Positions 63,304 through 64,000 of a stretch of DNA of 64,000 nucleotides are shown piece after piece (within the stretch, counting starts at the first letter, position 1; every line of letters begins with the position of its first letter). The stretch covers positions 1 through 64,000 of the forward strand of contig CAXDRX010000008.1 of NCBI GenBank assembly GCA_963991985.1. The letters run 5' to 3'. Position numbers and translations under genes: made by a program. The notes beneath the pieces are model-generated. The model ran no database searches, had not been told where the DNA came from, and was given only the letters and a program-made list of their open reading frames with translations. Source of the stretch: MED-G17 sp963991985. GTDB taxonomy: Bacteria; Bacteroidota; Bacteroidia; NS11-12g; UBA9320.

Positions 63304-63852
63304 ATGGCAAGAAAACCAAGATCCGTTCCTGAAATAAATGCCGGTTCAATGGCAGATATTGCTTTTTTGCTTTTGGTATTTTTCTTGGTAACCACAACCA
63401 TGGATATCCCTACGGGTTTGCAAGTGGGTTTGCCCCCCATTCCTGAAGGTCCTCCCCCAGAGTCTAAACAAAGGCAAAAAAATGTTTTGGAAGTTTTGAT
63501 CAACTCTCGAAACCAACTTTTGGTCGAAGGAGATCTAGCCGAAGTTGCTCAGCTCAATGAGATAACACGCACTCATTTGCTTAATGAAGGAAAAGATCCG
63601 AGATATGCAGAGTCATCTGAAGATGCCATTGTTTCCCTAAAAAATGATCGAGGGACAGACTTTGTTACTTATGTAGGTGTTTACAATGAAATCAAAAGGG
63701 CCTATAACGAAGTTCGAGATGAATATTCCGAAGCCAAATTTGGAAAACCCTTCGCAAAACTCAAAAAGAAAAGTGCTCCATACGAAGAAGTTAAAAAGAA
63801 ATATCCCATCAAAATATCAGAGGCAGAACCAGAGGATATCGGCAACAAATAA
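63304..63852 (+). CDS. ExbD/TolR family protein (first)
   Basis: 182 residues. A short cytosolic start, one membrane helix with the proton-carrying Asp (SMADIAFLLLVFFLVTTT), and a periplasmic domain with a long insert ending in KKKYPIKISEAEP. ExbD couples channel proton flow to TonB work. A second ExbD gene starts three bases on. Confidence 0.92.
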   Translation: MARKPRSVPEINAGSMADIAFLLLVFFLVTTTMDIPTGLQVGLPPIPEGPPPESKQRQKNVLEVLINSRNQLLVEGDLAEVAQLNEITRTHLLNEGKDPRYAESSEDAIVSLKNDRGTDFVTYVGVYNEIKRAYNEVRDEYSEAKFGKPFAKLKKKSAPYEEVKKKYPIKISEAEPEDIGNK

Positions 63853-63855
63853 ACC

Positions 63856-64000
63856 ATGTCAAAATTTAAAAAGAAAGAAAGCAAAGGTTCTCAAACCATC
63901 AACACATCTTCCCTCCCAGATATTGTTTTCATGTTGTTGTTTTTCTTTATGGTTGCGACCAAAATGAGGGACAATGAAATGAAAGTACGAACCTCTGTTC
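63856..64000 (+). CDS. ExbD/TolR family protein (second), cut by the window end
   Basis: The first 48 residues are visible: a basic start (MSKFKKKESKG), then TSSLPDIVFMLLFFFMVATK with the conserved Asp of the ExbD helix. It runs past 64000. Two ExbD genes in a row is usual for Bacteroidota. Confidence 0.9.
   Translation, partial: MSKFKKKESKGSQTINTSSLPDIVFMLLFFFMVATKMRDNEMKVRTSV

Overview
This window is bacterial chromosome from a member of the Bacteroidota. The evidence is AT-rich DNA, six secreted proteins ending in type IX secretion (T9SS) sorting domains, lipoproteins with short lipoboxes, -7 boxes of the TAnnTTTG type, a bacillithiol gene (bshA), a fused alpha+beta 2-oxoacid dehydrogenase E1, and an ExbB/DUF/ExbD/ExbD operon. 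Many genes start with GTG or TTG. A Saprospiria/Cytophagia-like organism would fit, but the sequence alone does not settle the class.

Layout. 1-10.7 kb: the 3' part of tRNA-Asp, then an accessory stretch of secreted or lipid-anchored proteins (serine hydrolase, two PQQ-type sugar dehydrogenases, NTF2-like lipoprotein, T9SS proteins, DUF2130, SOUL, pirin). 10.7-13.7 kb: a copper-linked locus of an MbnP-type protein, its di-haem MbnH-type partner and a YHYH protein. 13.7-22 kb: housekeeping genes (ridA, mutL, two rhomboid proteases, an EEP protein, an O-methyltransferase, dtd, an AlbA_2 protein, purQ). 22-25.5 kb: an unusual glycosyltransferase fusion and a PhoD-like phosphatase. 25.5-28.3 kb: an apparent oxygen-sensing circuit. 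A histidine kinase carries the FixL haem-PAS signature and overlaps a response regulator fused to a CRP/FNR domain. Beside them lie three FNR/FixK-like boxes at an exact 22-bp period, followed by a predicted roughly 120-nt RNA with a strong intrinsic terminator. 28.3-37.7 kb: radical SAM protein, OmpA-family protein, uvrB, an SDR, metG, an EamA transporter and bshA. 37.8-46.2 kb: a phosphorus (phytate) locus of secreted protein, TonB-dependent receptor, beta-propeller phytase and a 1200-aa nested-domain protein. 46.3-57.3 kb: tRNA-Pro, an amino-acid dehydrogenase, anmK, two glycosyltransferase genes, a threonine-dehydrogenase-like gene, exonuclease III, the fused E1, an Omp28-like protein and a YwqK-like lipoprotein without a normal start codon. 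57.4-64 kb: glmS, metK, radA and the ExbB/ExbD operon, which runs off the window.

Most notable: the FixL-like kinase, regulator-CRP fusion, triple box and candidate small RNA at 25.5-28.3 kb; the A10 tract that puts the TonB receptor's coupled ATG out of frame; the MbnP/MbnH/YHYH locus; and the nested-domain protein with a fresh 63-bp tandem duplication. No CRISPR array, insertion sequence, prophage or complete rRNA gene was seen. No gene-free stretch exceeds 300 bases. The longest plain gaps, 53-326 and 4956-5179, hold nothing I can recognise.
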